Program-made: the position numbers and the translations under genes
In this document: positions 27,091 through 36,563 of the stretch, one piece after another
Layout of the letters: each line of letters starts with the position of its first letter
How positions within the stretch are numbered: position 1 is the first letter of the stretch
Notes under the pieces: model-generated
The model's input: the letters and a program-made list of their open reading frames with translations, nothing else
The model's database searches: none
Told to the model about the DNA's origin: nothing
Assembly: GCA_035380245.1 (NCBI GenBank)
Contig: DAOSXA010000002.1
Span: forward strand, 186,001-250,000
Reading direction: 5' to 3'
Source: Candidatus Zixiibacteriota bacterium
Lineage (GTDB): Bacteria; Zixibacteria; MSB-5A5; GN15; FEB-12
DNA length: 64,000 nucleotides

Positions 27091-28098
27091 TTAACTCTCC
27101 TCGGCCGCCTCTTCAAGGTCTTTGAGTGATAAGTGCTCTTTCTTGAGATAGTAAAATCCCACTACCGTCACAATTATGAACTGCGTCGCATGCAGTACGA
27201 TTGCGCACGAAAGCGCTGACTCCTGATCTATTCCATAAGCCATGAGTGACCACACCGCTCCGGCATGGTAAACGCCCACGAAACCAGGTGTCGACGGGAC
27301 TAAGATCGATACCGACACCACCACCAGCACCACGAACGAAGTCTCCAGCGGCAGATCGAAACCAAAGGCCCAAAACACGAACACGTTCGAAAGTCCTAGT
27401 AATATCCAGATCAACATCGTCTGAATGGCCACATTTATCACCGCTTTGGCGTCGGTCAGAAACGCCAGACCCTGACTGAACTTCGCAATGATGTTTTCGA
27501 ACATTGATCGGAACCGCTCCGGCACAAAGAACAGGTATCGAGACAGAAGTTTGCCGGTCTGGTTCGGTTTAAGAGCCAGGAGCAGAATGAAAACGAGTCC
27601 CAGCAGGGCTATCGCAATCGCAATCATCAGCCCCTGCTTCATTTTCGTTTCCAATTCGAGGTCGGAGAAACCGATGATACTGCCAAAAATCAACAACAGC
27701 GCCAGAAGATCGAAAACCATACGTTCGGTAAAAATGGTAGCCAATGACGCCGACTTGCTGATCTTCGGATATTGACTGGAAAGCGAATATGCCCGGACAA
27801 ATTCTCCCAGTCTGAGCGGTAGAACGTTATTGGCCATGAAACCGATCCAGGTAGCCGAGAGCAGCTTTGAAAAGGGCACATCCCCCATAGGTCGGGTCAT
27901 CGGACGCCAGCGGTAAGCCCGCTGATACATGGTGGCAAAGATGGCGACAGCGTTGGGAATCAGCCACCAATAGTTGGCTGTTTTTAGCGCTGCCACGAGT
28001 TCTTTGAAATCAATGTTGCGGAAAAGAATCCAGATCAGGACGGCTGAAATCAGTACTCCCAGAACCACATATTGTGTTCTTTTCGACAGCAGTTTCAC
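27091..28098 (-). CDS. Flippase-like membrane protein (UPF0104/YbhN, LPG-synthase TM family)
   Basis: A 335-residue integral membrane protein with about eight segments. The family signature NNVLPLRLGEFVRAY and the later 'VLVPSTPGFVGVYHAGAVWSL' are clear. Members include the flippase domain of MprF and many uncharacterised proteins near glycan genes, so lipid or lipid-linked sugar transport is a fair inference. The start is GTG at 28098, overlapping the GT4 gene stop by four bases (GTGA). Confidence 0.88.
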   Translation of the reverse strand: MKLLSKRTQYVVLGVLISAVLIWILFRNIDFKELVAALKTANYWWLIPNAVAIFATMYQRAYRWRPMTRPMGDVPFSKLLSATWIGFMANNVLPLRLGEFVRAYSLSSQYPKISKSASLATIFTERMVFDLLALLLIFGSIIGFSDLELETKMKQGLMIAIAIALLGLVFILLLALKPNQTGKLLSRYLFFVPERFRSMFENIIAKFSQGLAFLTDAKAVINVAIQTMLIWILLGLSNVFVFWAFGFDLPLETSFVVLVVVSVSILVPSTPGFVGVYHAGAVWSLMAYGIDQESALSCAIVLHATQFIIVTVVGFYYLKKEHLSLKDLEEAAEES

Positions 28099-29210
28099 TC
28101 CTGACCTTCCGTAAGTCTTAGCAATTCCTGTTCAAAGTGCTTCGCGGACTTGTCCCAACTGAAGTTATCGGCCCAGACGCGACCGTTCTTCTCAAGTTGT
28201 TTTCTTTGTTCTTCATTTGTCAACACACGCATCAAGCGATTAGTCAACTCGTCAATGTTGCCGTATTCAAACAAAAAACCGGTCTCGCCGTCACGTACCG
28301 AATCTCTCAAACCGGGTGTATTGGCTGCAATAACAGTAGTCCCGACAGCGTTCGCCTCTATATTGGTCAATCCCCAGCCTTCCTTAAGAGACGGCAACAC
28401 GGCCACATGAGAACGCCGGAGCCGTTCCAGTTTGTTCTCGGCTGAGACGAATCCCGGGAATTCAACACAATCCGTCAACCCAAGAGAACTCGCCTGTCGC
28501 TTTAGATTATCGGTATAACCTCCTGCTCCGACAATCATTAGCTGCGCATCATTTAGTTTTTCTCGGACGCGAGCAAATGCCTCAATAAGGTGCTGAACTG
28601 ATTTATATTTCTTAATTCGTCCCAGGTAAAGCACCGTCGGTCGGTCGTATTTAGGTACTGCCGGATCATAAACGAAGAAGTTTTCATCGATACCGTTGTT
28701 GACAATAGTCACCTTATCAGCGGGAACACCGCGCTCGATCAATTCATCCCGGGTTGACTTTGACGGACATTGGAAGTCACAGCCTTTATACATCCGCACC
28801 AAAGGTTGCTCGGCGAGGTAGACATAGCTGCCCAGAAGAAAATTAGTTTCGTAGAACACGGTCGTTGCAAACAGGTGCGGGATCAAAACCAGAGTTTTTA
28901 TATCTAAATACAGCGGGGTGTAAAACGGTATCTTGTTGATGTCCTCAACCATGATGTCAAACTTCTCGTTAGCCACCAGAGGACGCAAGCCAAACGGGGC
29001 AACCAGATTGAAATTGTATCGAAAACCCCGCCTTATAATCCTTATTCCCTCAACAACTTCTTCTTTGGCACAGCCCCTGAAACCGCTGCAGAATAATGTT
29101 ACCTCATGTCCGTATTGAACCATTCGCCGCAGCATTTCTTCAAGCTGCACCTCCGCCCCGCCGGCATAAGGATTCTTAAGATCGTTCCAGTTTAATGCCA
29201 GGATTTTCAT
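28095..29210 (-). CDS. Family 4 glycosyltransferase
   Basis: A 371-residue GT-B enzyme. The N-terminal domain starts MKILALNWNDLKNPYAGGAEVQLEEM, as in many GT4 proteins, with the GGAE acceptor-side glycine loop. The C-terminal nucleotide-sugar domain has 'PTVLYLGRIKKYKSVQHLIEAF' and the EAN..G..VIA..TPGLRD block (about 295-320), the EX7E-like donor-binding region. It is part of a chain of overlapping genes: its ATG shares a base with the DUF2723 stop and its stop overlaps the flippase-like start. Confidence 0.92.
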   Translation of the reverse strand: MKILALNWNDLKNPYAGGAEVQLEEMLRRMVQYGHEVTLFCSGFRGCAKEEVVEGIRIIRRGFRYNFNLVAPFGLRPLVANEKFDIMVEDINKIPFYTPLYLDIKTLVLIPHLFATTVFYETNFLLGSYVYLAEQPLVRMYKGCDFQCPSKSTRDELIERGVPADKVTIVNNGIDENFFVYDPAVPKYDRPTVLYLGRIKKYKSVQHLIEAFARVREKLNDAQLMIVGAGGYTDNLKRQASSLGLTDCVEFPGFVSAENKLERLRRSHVAVLPSLKEGWGLTNIEANAVGTTVIAANTPGLRDSVRDGETGFLFEYGNIDELTNRLMRVLTNEEQRKQLEKNGRVWADNFSWDKSAKHFEQELLRLTEGQE

Positions 29211-32200
29211 TAGTTGCCGGATTCCGAGGCCTCAGCCTGTTGAAGTTGCTGCAGAAGACCGCGAACCTGATGGTCGTTAGGATTAAACTGGAGCCAGCGC
29301 TGCAGGAGAGTTTTAAGCTCCGGAACCTCTTGTCTACGGAAGTAGACACGCGCCATGGCATCGAATGCTTCGTGATCGGAAGGATTTTTCCTCAAGATAT
29401 CTTCATACAACGACATTGCCCTGGTGGTATCACCGACAGCCAGCCAGGCATAAGCCTGAACCAGAGCCAGTTCGGACGGACTCCCCGAAGGAGCGTTGGC
29501 GACCAGGGAGTCGAGCGAGTTTACCATCCTATTATCGGCATACAACTTGGCAAGAAACTCAACCGCATCACCGGCATGCGGCATGCGTTCAACAGCTGTT
29601 TCAGCCAGTTTCATCGCCCGATTGACATCACCGGCAACACGAAGTGAATCGGCCACGGTGAGAAAACCGTTTGCCCAATTGGCTGTCAAACGTGCGGTCG
29701 CCTCATTCTTGTAAATGCCCGGATCGGATATCCCGTCAGCTCGGAATTTATCGGAGCCTCCCATGAAGAAATCCCAGCAGTATTCGACATCAGTGGACAT
29801 ATTATGAAGACTTGTATCGATAGCCCAGGTCATTCCTCGTAAAGTCACGAGACTGTCTATCTGATGCCCTAGATAGCGTCGGGCTTCACTGCCGCCGGTA
29901 ACCGAATAACAAATCGGACGCTTGCCAAGATATTTATAAATGATCCGATCCATCATCTGATCGCTGATCCGGAATGCCTGTCCGTAAGGCGCTCCGTACA
30001 GGCGAAGCAGGCTGTCCGCTACGGCAGGGCCTTCCCCGAGATAGGCGTATACCGCACCGTCTACCACTGTTCCACGACGGGCAAGGGAAAGACTATCGGG
30101 AAGACGGAAGGGATGAAGCCCTTCGATATGGTTGTCTGTCCAACCCAGATCAACGCCCATGTGTTCGGGAATCTGTTTCACATACCAGGGTGAGTTGGCC
30201 AACATCAGGTTGATAACAGAGACATCCGTCCTCACCCCGTATACCAATTGGAGACACCAAAGCGAGAAGGTGTCATTGTCGCCGTGAGTGAACAGCACCG
30301 AATTAGGTTCACAGGATTGAAGGATGTTCCAACCGTATTCGTAAGCAATGTGGTTCCGCGAGCGATCACAATAATGATAATTGCCCCCAAGGGCAAGGGC
30401 CGGCATCAGCAGCAACACGAGAGCACCGTAAGTGATAATCTTCTGAGGTGTTCCCCCCAGTCTGCTTCCGTATTCGCGGATATACTGGATCACTAGCGTA
30501 ACTCCCAGACCTATAGCCAGGCCGAAGTAGATAAAGCCGGGGGTGAAGAAATAATCCCGATCACGGACTTCCAGATGACCACCGGCCCCACGCGGATCCT
30601 GTCGTGTACCGTCAGCGAAGTTCATATATAAAATCAGGCCGACAGTACCGATTAAAATCAGAATAAGCAGCGGTAATCCTCGCGCCGGCGTTCGCCTGAC
30701 TATCTCCCAAATTCCAAATAAGCCGAACAGGAACAACAAAACAAACCGTGGTCCGATGATGCCATACTGCTCCTGGAAAAAGCGCCAGAATCCCATGCGA
30801 GGGTAAGTCCCGAATTGATGCGTCCATTCCGCTCGCCGTTGGAACATACGCTCGACCATCGACTCACTGCCGTACTGCTTCCGCTCGATAAAATCTTCGG
30901 TTCTCTTGAGACTGTACGAAGGATTGTTTTCGTTAATTGGCGGATGCAGAGCTGAACGAATCGGGATAAACAAATGTACGGAATAGCCCATGACGGCCAT
31001 CAACAGAATCAGCATAGCCGACTTCCAGGATCGTTGCTTCATTGCCATACCGACAATCGGTACAACAACAAGGGCAATCGCTATCCCGAAAAGAAACAGC
31101 CGGACTTCGATTATCACCAACGACACCGCTGCCACCGCTATCAGTACCGGCCAGTTCAGATGGCGCCAGATAAGAGCCGCTAAGCCTATCGCCAACAACG
31201 ACGAGATAACCAGAAACGAATGATATCCCTTCGGAAAATGGAGCAAGCTGATTAAAACTATTGCCGCCACAACGAACATCCCGGCCGTCAGTTGCTGCGC
31301 GTCGATCTCACGTTTTTTCGGTCCCTTTACGTACTGGAAGATGTAATACAACCCCATCAGACAGGTAGCCACGAAGGCCACCAATCCGATAACCGACAGA
31401 ATAGATTGTACCGAAGCCGATAACTCACCACCTCCTGAACGCCGGGAAAGCGCGTCGGCCATAAGACCGAACACGGGCAACATAGACAAGACCAGGCCTG
31501 CTGCGATGTACAGAAAAAACCGGGGTATCTGGTCGTGTGAGAAGACATAAAAAAGGTAAACGAACAGTACCAATCCAATCGGCAAATAGAACGGTATTTC
31601 ACCGGGGGCCGACGACAGTGCAAAGATCAGATACAATTCCAGAACGAAATATATCGCGACCAGAAACCAGGTAAGACGTCCTGCTGAGCGATTCAGGATG
31701 AACAGCAATGCCAACACCGGGAACGCCAGGAATGTGGTCATGTGAACGCCTATCCCCAGGAATGAGATGAACACAATCGCCAACATAAGACGTAATGCCG
31801 AAGGCGTCCCCTGCCGATCCAGATACAGCAATCCCATATAGACACAGGCTGCAATCATCATCATTGAAAGACCGTAGACTTCAGCCTCGACCGAGTTGGT
31901 CCAGTTAGTAAGCCCGAAAGCTACATAGAATGCGGAACAAACACTGCCGCCATGAATCAGGAGACGGGTGAAACTCGAATTGTCCTTGTCAAACCAGTGC
32001 TTTAAAAGGCGTGATGCAATAAGGTAAGTGAACATCGCCGTAAACGCCGAGCTGACGACAGACAACATGTTAATACGTACCGAGATATCGGGATCAATCG
32101 GCAACACGCTGAAGATGCGGGCGATGATAATCCATAGCGGTGATCCCGGTGGATGCGGTAATCCCAGAACATGAGCGGCGGCAATGAACTCGCCGCAGTC

Positions 32201-32317
32201 CCAGAATGAGAAACTGGCCGCCTTAGTCAGGTAGTATATGGTCAGTGTAAACAGCCAGACTAATGCAGCCAGTATGAAATCGGGTGATTTAAAATTGAAA
32301 AAAGTCTTTTTATTCAT
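29210..32317 (-). CDS. DUF2723 (GT117) membrane protein with C-terminal TPRs
   Basis: A large membrane protein of 1035 residues from the ATG at 32317 (an in-frame GTG at 32350 would add 11). The N-terminal DUF2723 signature FWDCGEFIAAAHVLGLPHPPGSPL, given in outline, places the probable catalytic Asp40/Glu43 in the first external loop, as in GT-C enzymes. About twelve membrane segments follow, then a long extracytoplasmic part with 'LFTHGDNDTFSLWCLQLVYGVRTDV' and, in the last 170 residues, three or four TPRs. Close relatives occur in Bacteroidetes, where the family was linked to general protein O-glycosylation or surface-glycan assembly. It heads the glycan cluster. Confidence 0.88.
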   Translation of the reverse strand: MNKKTFFNFKSPDFILAALVWLFTLTIYYLTKAASFSFWDCGEFIAAAHVLGLPHPPGSPLWIIIARIFSVLPIDPDISVRINMLSVVSSAFTAMFTYLIASRLLKHWFDKDNSSFTRLLIHGGSVCSAFYVAFGLTNWTNSVEAEVYGLSMMMIAACVYMGLLYLDRQGTPSALRLMLAIVFISFLGIGVHMTTFLAFPVLALLFILNRSAGRLTWFLVAIYFVLELYLIFALSSAPGEIPFYLPIGLVLFVYLFYVFSHDQIPRFFLYIAAGLVLSMLPVFGLMADALSRRSGGGELSASVQSILSVIGLVAFVATCLMGLYYIFQYVKGPKKREIDAQQLTAGMFVVAAIVLISLLHFPKGYHSFLVISSLLAIGLAALIWRHLNWPVLIAVAAVSLVIIEVRLFLFGIAIALVVVPIVGMAMKQRSWKSAMLILLMAVMGYSVHLFIPIRSALHPPINENNPSYSLKRTEDFIERKQYGSESMVERMFQRRAEWTHQFGTYPRMGFWRFFQEQYGIIGPRFVLLFLFGLFGIWEIVRRTPARGLPLLILILIGTVGLILYMNFADGTRQDPRGAGGHLEVRDRDYFFTPGFIYFGLAIGLGVTLVIQYIREYGSRLGGTPQKIITYGALVLLLMPALALGGNYHYCDRSRNHIAYEYGWNILQSCEPNSVLFTHGDNDTFSLWCLQLVYGVRTDVSVINLMLANSPWYVKQIPEHMGVDLGWTDNHIEGLHPFRLPDSLSLARRGTVVDGAVYAYLGEGPAVADSLLRLYGAPYGQAFRISDQMMDRIIYKYLGKRPICYSVTGGSEARRYLGHQIDSLVTLRGMTWAIDTSLHNMSTDVEYCWDFFMGGSDKFRADGISDPGIYKNEATARLTANWANGFLTVADSLRVAGDVNRAMKLAETAVERMPHAGDAVEFLAKLYADNRMVNSLDSLVANAPSGSPSELALVQAYAWLAVGDTTRAMSLYEDILRKNPSDHEAFDAMARVYFRRQEVPELKTLLQRWLQFNPNDHQVRGLLQQLQQAEASESGN

Positions 32318-32434
32318 TTGCTCGAACCGGTTCAAAATCCTGCACCGCACCTATAAGAGGTTTATATGCAACCTGTTAGGATTTAGCAATATATCAGTTT
32401 TTGTCGGGCTGTCCAGTTTTTTGAACAGAACGTC

Positions 32435-32863
32435 TCAGTTGCGTGGAGTCTCCTTTTGTTTCGCAAATGAATCGAGGATTCCATTGACAAAAGCCGATGA
32501 CTGAGGCAGAGAAAACGTTTTCGCTAATTCTATCGCTTCATTAATCACTACTTTAACGGGGACATCGGGTAAAAACTCCAACTCCACCATTGCCATCTGG
32601 AGAATGAAACGATCGATTGTGGCAATTCTCTCCAGGACCCAGTTGTCGGCCAGACGCCGAATATGTTCATCGGCCCAGTCTTTATGTTCTAGAACGAGCT
32701 TGAACAAACCACGGGCATATTTTAAGGATTCTTCAGACGGTGGCTCATCGTCATCGACAAGCACACTGTGAAAAACTTCGTCAGGGGTATCTCCCCCCAT
32801 TTGACAGGCATACAAAGCCTTCAGAACCAGCTCTCGGGCCAGACTGCGCGGTGTCTTTTTCAT
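32435..32863 (-). CDS. nusB: Transcription antitermination protein NusB
   Basis: All-helical RNA-binding protein of 142 residues that joins NusE at boxA of rRNA operons. The N-terminal 'RSLARELVLKALYACQMGG' and C-terminal 'PVKVVINEAIELAKTFSLPQSSAFVNGILDSF' blocks, in outline, are diagnostic. It lies six bases after ribH; ribH-nusB is a very common arrangement, so it is expressed from the FMN-riboswitch transcript and perhaps also from an internal promoter. Confidence 0.96.
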   Translation of the reverse strand: MKKTPRSLARELVLKALYACQMGGDTPDEVFHSVLVDDDEPPSEESLKYARGLFKLVLEHKDWADEHIRRLADNWVLERIATIDRFILQMAMVELEFLPDVPVKVVINEAIELAKTFSLPQSSAFVNGILDSFAKQKETPRN

Positions 32864-32869
32864 CGTAAA

Positions 32870-33340
32870 TTAAGCAAGAGCACGGTTCAGATTGATCATT
32901 TCAATAGCGGTCTCCGCCGCATCCCATCCCTTATTTCCGGCTTTTGTACCCGAGCGCTCAATAGCCTGCTCCAGGGTATCAGCCGTTACCATACCGTAGA
33001 TTACCGGAACTCCGGTATCAAGCCCGATCTTGGCAATTCCCTTGGCGGACTCATTGGCGATATAGTCAAAATGCGGAGTATCACCACGCACTACTGCTCC
33101 GAGACAAATTACTGCCTCATACTTCCCGGATTTAGCCATTTTGGAGGCAACAAACGGTATTTCGAAAGCTCCCGGCACCCAGGCCACGGTCATAGCATCA
33201 CGACTGGCGCCATGACGTTCGAGGCAGTCTATTGCGCCCTCAAGCAACTTATCCGTGAAGAAGTTATTAAACCGACTTACGATTATGCCGATTTTGAAAT
33301 CATCAGCTTTTAGATGTCCTTCAATCCGCTTGTAACTCAT
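32870..33340 (-). CDS. ribH: 6,7-dimethyl-8-ribityllumazine synthase
   Basis: Penultimate enzyme of riboflavin synthesis, condensing the ribitylamino-pyrimidine with dihydroxybutanone phosphate. At 156 residues it has the usual length; 'GIIVSRFN' near the start, '[11 protein letters not shown]', '[16 protein letters not shown]' and '[20 protein letters not shown]' (outline) are family blocks. A GAGGGAG site precedes the ATG. It lies 13 bases after ribBA. Confidence 0.97.
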   Translation of the reverse strand: MSYKRIEGHLKADDFKIGIIVSRFNNFFTDKLLEGAIDCLERHGASRDAMTVAWVPGAFEIPFVASKMAKSGKYEAVICLGAVVRGDTPHFDYIANESAKGIAKIGLDTGVPVIYGMVTADTLEQAIERSGTKAGNKGWDAAETAIEMINLNRALA

Positions 33341-33353
33341 AGCGAATCTCCCT

Positions 33354-34571
33354 CTATTTCAATTGAAGTAAATGTCCGAGTTTATCCCGCTTAGTTTGCA
33401 GATAGGCCTGATTGTATTTCGAGGGTGGTATCTGCAAGGGGATTCTTTCCGTTATCTCCAGACCATATCCTTTGAGACCGATCACCTTGCGGGGATTATT
33501 CGTCAACAGCCGAATTGAGGTCAAACCTAGATCACACAGGATCTGCGCTCCTATGCCGTAATCGCGAAGGTCCGCTTCAAAACCAAGTTCTTCGTTCGCT
33601 TCAACCGTATCACGCCCGGCTTCCTGTAACTTATAGGCTAAAATCTTATTGGCCAGACCGATACCACGACCTTCCTGACGCATATATAATACTACCCCGG
33701 TTCCCTCTTGATCCACCGCTCGCATAGCAGCATGAAGCTGGTTGCCACAATCACACCGGTACGACCCGAACACATCGCCGGTCAGGCAACTGGAGTGTAC
33801 CCGCACCAGGACATCCTTTTTACCGGCGACTTCTCCCTTAACCAAAGCCAGATGGTGGTGGTGATCAATATCAGCTTTATAGAGATGTAACTGGAAATCA
33901 CCGTAGGCAGTTGGAAGATGAACCTCTTCTATCTTGTGTACGAGTTGCTCATGAGTACGACGATAAGCGATCAGATCACGAATAGTGATCATGCGCAAGT
34001 TATGCTGTTTGCAGAAATTCTTCAGGGACGGGATACGCGCCATGGAGCCATCCTCATCCATAATCTCGCATAATACGCCAACGGGAGGGAATCCGGCCAT
34101 ACGGGCTAAATCGGTTGCGGCCTCAGTATGTCCGGCGCGGGTCAGCACACCGCCTTTGAGTGATTCCAACGGGAAAACGTGCCCGGGACGAGCCAAGTCA
34201 TCCGGAATAGTATCTTCTTCGACCAGCGCCTTGATGGTTATAGCACGGTCTGCTGCGGAGATGCCGGTCGTGGTGCCTTTGAGGGCATCGACCGAAACCA
34301 AGAAACGTGTTCCCAGACGGGCCGTGTTATTATCGGTCATCGGATGAAGCCGTAATTGCTTGATCCTGTTCTGGGTCATTGGCACGCAGATCAGACCGCG
34401 ACCATGTTTAGCCAGAAAATTAACCGCATCGGGTGTAATCGATGACGCTGCCATGATGAGGTCCCCTTCGTTTTCACGATCCTCATCATCAACCACAACC
34501 ACAAAACGCCCGGCCTTGACATCATCGATCGCGTTCTCGATCGAATCAAACTGCCAGTTATTGTCAGACAT
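33354..34571 (-). CDS. ribBA: Bifunctional 3,4-dihydroxy-2-butanone-4-phosphate synthase / GTP cyclohydrolase II
   Basis: A fusion of the two enzymes that start riboflavin synthesis. The N-terminal RibB half has [15 protein letters not shown] and '[16 protein letters not shown]'; the C-terminal RibA half (from about residue 205) has the zinc-binding SYRCDCG after SSCLTGD and '[15 protein letters not shown]'. I start it at the ATG at 34571, one base after the ribE stop (TAATATG); a longer frame to 34583 overlaps ribE. 405 residues, full length for both domains. Confidence 0.97.
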   Translation of the reverse strand: MSDNNWQFDSIENAIDDVKAGRFVVVVDDEDRENEGDLIMAASSITPDAVNFLAKHGRGLICVPMTQNRIKQLRLHPMTDNNTARLGTRFLVSVDALKGTTTGISAADRAITIKALVEEDTIPDDLARPGHVFPLESLKGGVLTRAGHTEAATDLARMAGFPPVGVLCEIMDEDGSMARIPSLKNFCKQHNLRMITIRDLIAYRRTHEQLVHKIEEVHLPTAYGDFQLHLYKADIDHHHHLALVKGEVAGKKDVLVRVHSSCLTGDVFGSYRCDCGNQLHAAMRAVDQEGTGVVLYMRQEGRGIGLANKILAYKLQEAGRDTVEANEELGFEADLRDYGIGAQILCDLGLTSIRLLTNNPRKVIGLKGYGLEITERIPLQIPPSKYNQAYLQTKRDKLGHLLQLK

Positions 34572-34572
34572 A

Positions 34573-35208
34573 TTACCAACCACTTTCTTTTAACTTCTCT
34601 ATTGTGAGACCTTTATCGTCAGCGCCCTTAACGAAACGGGCGACATATTTCCCAATCATATCGAATTCAAGGTTAACACGATGTCCCTTGTTGAGTGAAC
34701 CGACTGTTGTCTCTCTTACGGTGTGTGGAATCAAGTTTACCGCCAGCCACCCGGGTTTGCAGGTATTCACCGTCAAGGACAACCCGTTAATGGCAATTGA
34801 TCCCTTCGGGACTACAAATGAGTCATAGTTGTTGTCGTAAGTCACGGCCAGTTCCAGCGACTCCCCCACTTTCCTCGTGAAATCAACCTGTCCGACAGTA
34901 TCCACATGGCCGGTTACGAAATGTCCTCCAAGGCGATCACCGACTCGCAACGCTCGTTCGAGATTGATCTTGCTTCCGACCTTGTAATCTTTCAGAATCG
35001 AGCAGGCTGCCGTCTCCTGAGAGGCTTCGACTTCAAACCAATTCTCATTGAACGCCACCACGGTCAAGCAGACACCATCACAGGCAATAGATTCTCCCGG
35101 TGATAACGGCTCACCGTCAAATTGAACCGGCATTCTCAAGATCGTGTAATTTCCGCGCTGCCTAAGCTGCAGGATTTTACCGGTGGTTTCTATCAGTCCG
35201 GTAAACAT
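34573..35208 (-). CDS. ribE: Riboflavin synthase, alpha subunit
   Basis: Dismutates two lumazines into riboflavin. The canonical start MFTGLIE is at the ATG at 35208, whose A is shared with the ribD stop (TGATG). Two lumazine-binding barrels are visible, each with its [18 protein letters not shown] or '[13 protein letters not shown]' block. 211 residues, the normal length. Confidence 0.96.
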   Translation of the reverse strand: MFTGLIETTGKILQLRQRGNYTILRMPVQFDGEPLSPGESIACDGVCLTVVAFNENWFEVEASQETAACSILKDYKVGSKINLERALRVGDRLGGHFVTGHVDTVGQVDFTRKVGESLELAVTYDNNYDSFVVPKGSIAINGLSLTVNTCKPGWLAVNLIPHTVRETTVGSLNKGHRVNLEFDMIGKYVARFVKGADDKGLTIEKLKESGW

Positions 35209-36314
35209 CAGTTTTTCCCCCACTTCGGATAACCGATAAAGATACAGTCAGCGCCGACTCGCTCGTAAGTACAGTTCTCAAAAAGCACAGCCTCTGACAA
35301 CTTGCTGATGTCAAGACTCCCGATAGAAGCCCTTCCCTCACCGATCATCTTTGGCGCCGATACTAACACATACTTATCAACCAGTCGACTATGGAAAAAC
35401 GATGTCACCAGAGTGGGGCCACCTTCAACCATGACCGATCGAATACCGAAGCGATATGCCTTATCCATAAAATCATCAAGGCTCAGCCGACCGCTCGCAT
35501 CACGTTTGATTGTCCAGAAAATAGCCCCTTGGGTACGTCGTTGATGCGAGAGTTTTTCAACCGTTTCTTCAGTTGACGCAAATACGGTCAGACAATCCTC
35601 ATTATCATCAATCAACTTACATCTGCGCGGGAATTCGGGATTGGCCGCCAATACGATCCGATAAGGATTTTTCCCTTTGATATGTCGAACGGTAAGAGCG
35701 GGATTATCGGCTTTGAGAGTACCCCCGCCCACCACCACGGCATCTACTTCAGTTCGGAGTTTATGAGCCAGGCGACGCGATTCGGGGCATGAAATCCATT
35801 GTGAATCACCCGTTACCGTTGCGATACGTCCATCCAAAGACTGGGCGGTTTTAACAATTACGAAAACTCGCTGATGCTCTTTAACGTGGAAGTATATCTC
35901 ATTCTGTCTGCGTGCTTCATCCCGCATCAAACCGGAAGACACCTTAAGACCGGCTCGACGCAATTGACGTGCGCCGCCCCCCGATACTCTTGGGTCCGGG
36001 TCCTTTGCCGCGAAAACAACTCGAGAGATACCGGCATCGATAATGGCCTGCGTACAGGGACCGGTCCGCCCCCTGTGACAGCATGGTTCGAGTGTCACGT
36101 ATATCGTGGCTCCGCGACACTTATCCCCGGCGGCTTTAATTGCATTCACTTCCGCGTGGGGCATCCCGGCGGCATGGTGATAACCTTCACCAACCACTTC
36201 ACCGTTCCTGACAATAACAGCACCCACCATTGGATTCGGTGAGGTCTTGCCTCTGGCGCGCTCGGCCAATCCAAGAGCGCGAATCATGTATTCACGGTCG
36301 GCTTTCACAGCCAT
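35208..36314 (-). CDS. ribD: Bifunctional riboflavin deaminase/reductase RibD
   Basis: Deaminates and reduces the pyrimidine intermediate. The deaminase domain has the zinc ligands in PHAEVNAI and TLEPCCHRGRTGPC. The reductase domain (from about residue 147) begins VIVKTAQSLDGRIAT and has 'VDAVVVGGGTLKADNP'. 368 residues. The ATG at 36314 is only a few bases after the riboswitch terminator; the GGGG of the terminator's descending arm is the only purine-rich stretch in the right place for ribosome binding. Confidence 0.96.
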   Translation of the reverse strand: MAVKADREYMIRALGLAERARGKTSPNPMVGAVIVRNGEVVGEGYHHAAGMPHAEVNAIKAAGDKCRGATIYVTLEPCCHRGRTGPCTQAIIDAGISRVVFAAKDPDPRVSGGGARQLRRAGLKVSSGLMRDEARRQNEIYFHVKEHQRVFVIVKTAQSLDGRIATVTGDSQWISCPESRRLAHKLRTEVDAVVVGGGTLKADNPALTVRHIKGKNPYRIVLAANPEFPRRCKLIDDNEDCLTVFASTEETVEKLSHQRRTQGAIFWTIKRDASGRLSLDDFMDKAYRFGIRSVMVEGGPTLVTSFFHSRLVDKYVLVSAPKMIGEGRASIGSLDISKLSEAVLFENCTYERVGADCIFIGYPKWGKN

Positions 36315-36343
36315 GAAAAAACCCCAAAGTTATCTTCGGGGTG
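36315..36343 (-). terminator. FMN-riboswitch-controlled terminator
   Basis: On the minus strand ACCCCGAAGATAACTTTGGGG folds into a stem (CCCC-GAAG with CTTT-GGGG) followed by TTTTTT and then C-ATG of ribD. It sits about 50 bases after the aptamer, so it is the expression platform. FMN binding should favour this terminator and shut off the rib operon. Confidence 0.85.
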
Positions 36344-36393
36344 CATAAAATCAAAGCCACACACAGGCCTTGGCAAACGTACTGCCGCCTTAG

Positions 36394-36510
36394 CTTCTCT
36401 CATCCGGACTTTAACCGTCGGCTCCTGAATTTCGCAGGATCTGCCATGGATTCTTTCCACAGCTCGCGGGCTTTAACCGCCGGTCGAGGAATTCCACCTC
36501 GCCCCGAAGT
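36394..36510 (-). ncRNA. FMN riboswitch (RFN element)
   Basis: The minus strand reads the RFN consensus in order: CTTCGGGGCGAGGTGGAATTCC, ACCGGCGGTTAAAGCCCGCGAGC, GATCCTGC-GAAATTCAGGAGCCGACGGTTAAAGTCCGGATGAGAGAAG (outline). All the conserved single-stranded blocks are present, including the 3' closing GAGAGAAG that pairs with the 5' CTTC. It precedes ribD by about 80 bases. Confidence 0.95.
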
Positions 36511-36563
36511 TAGTGGTCACTAATATATCTGGAATACTGGTTTTAGCAAGAGCTTTTTGGAAT

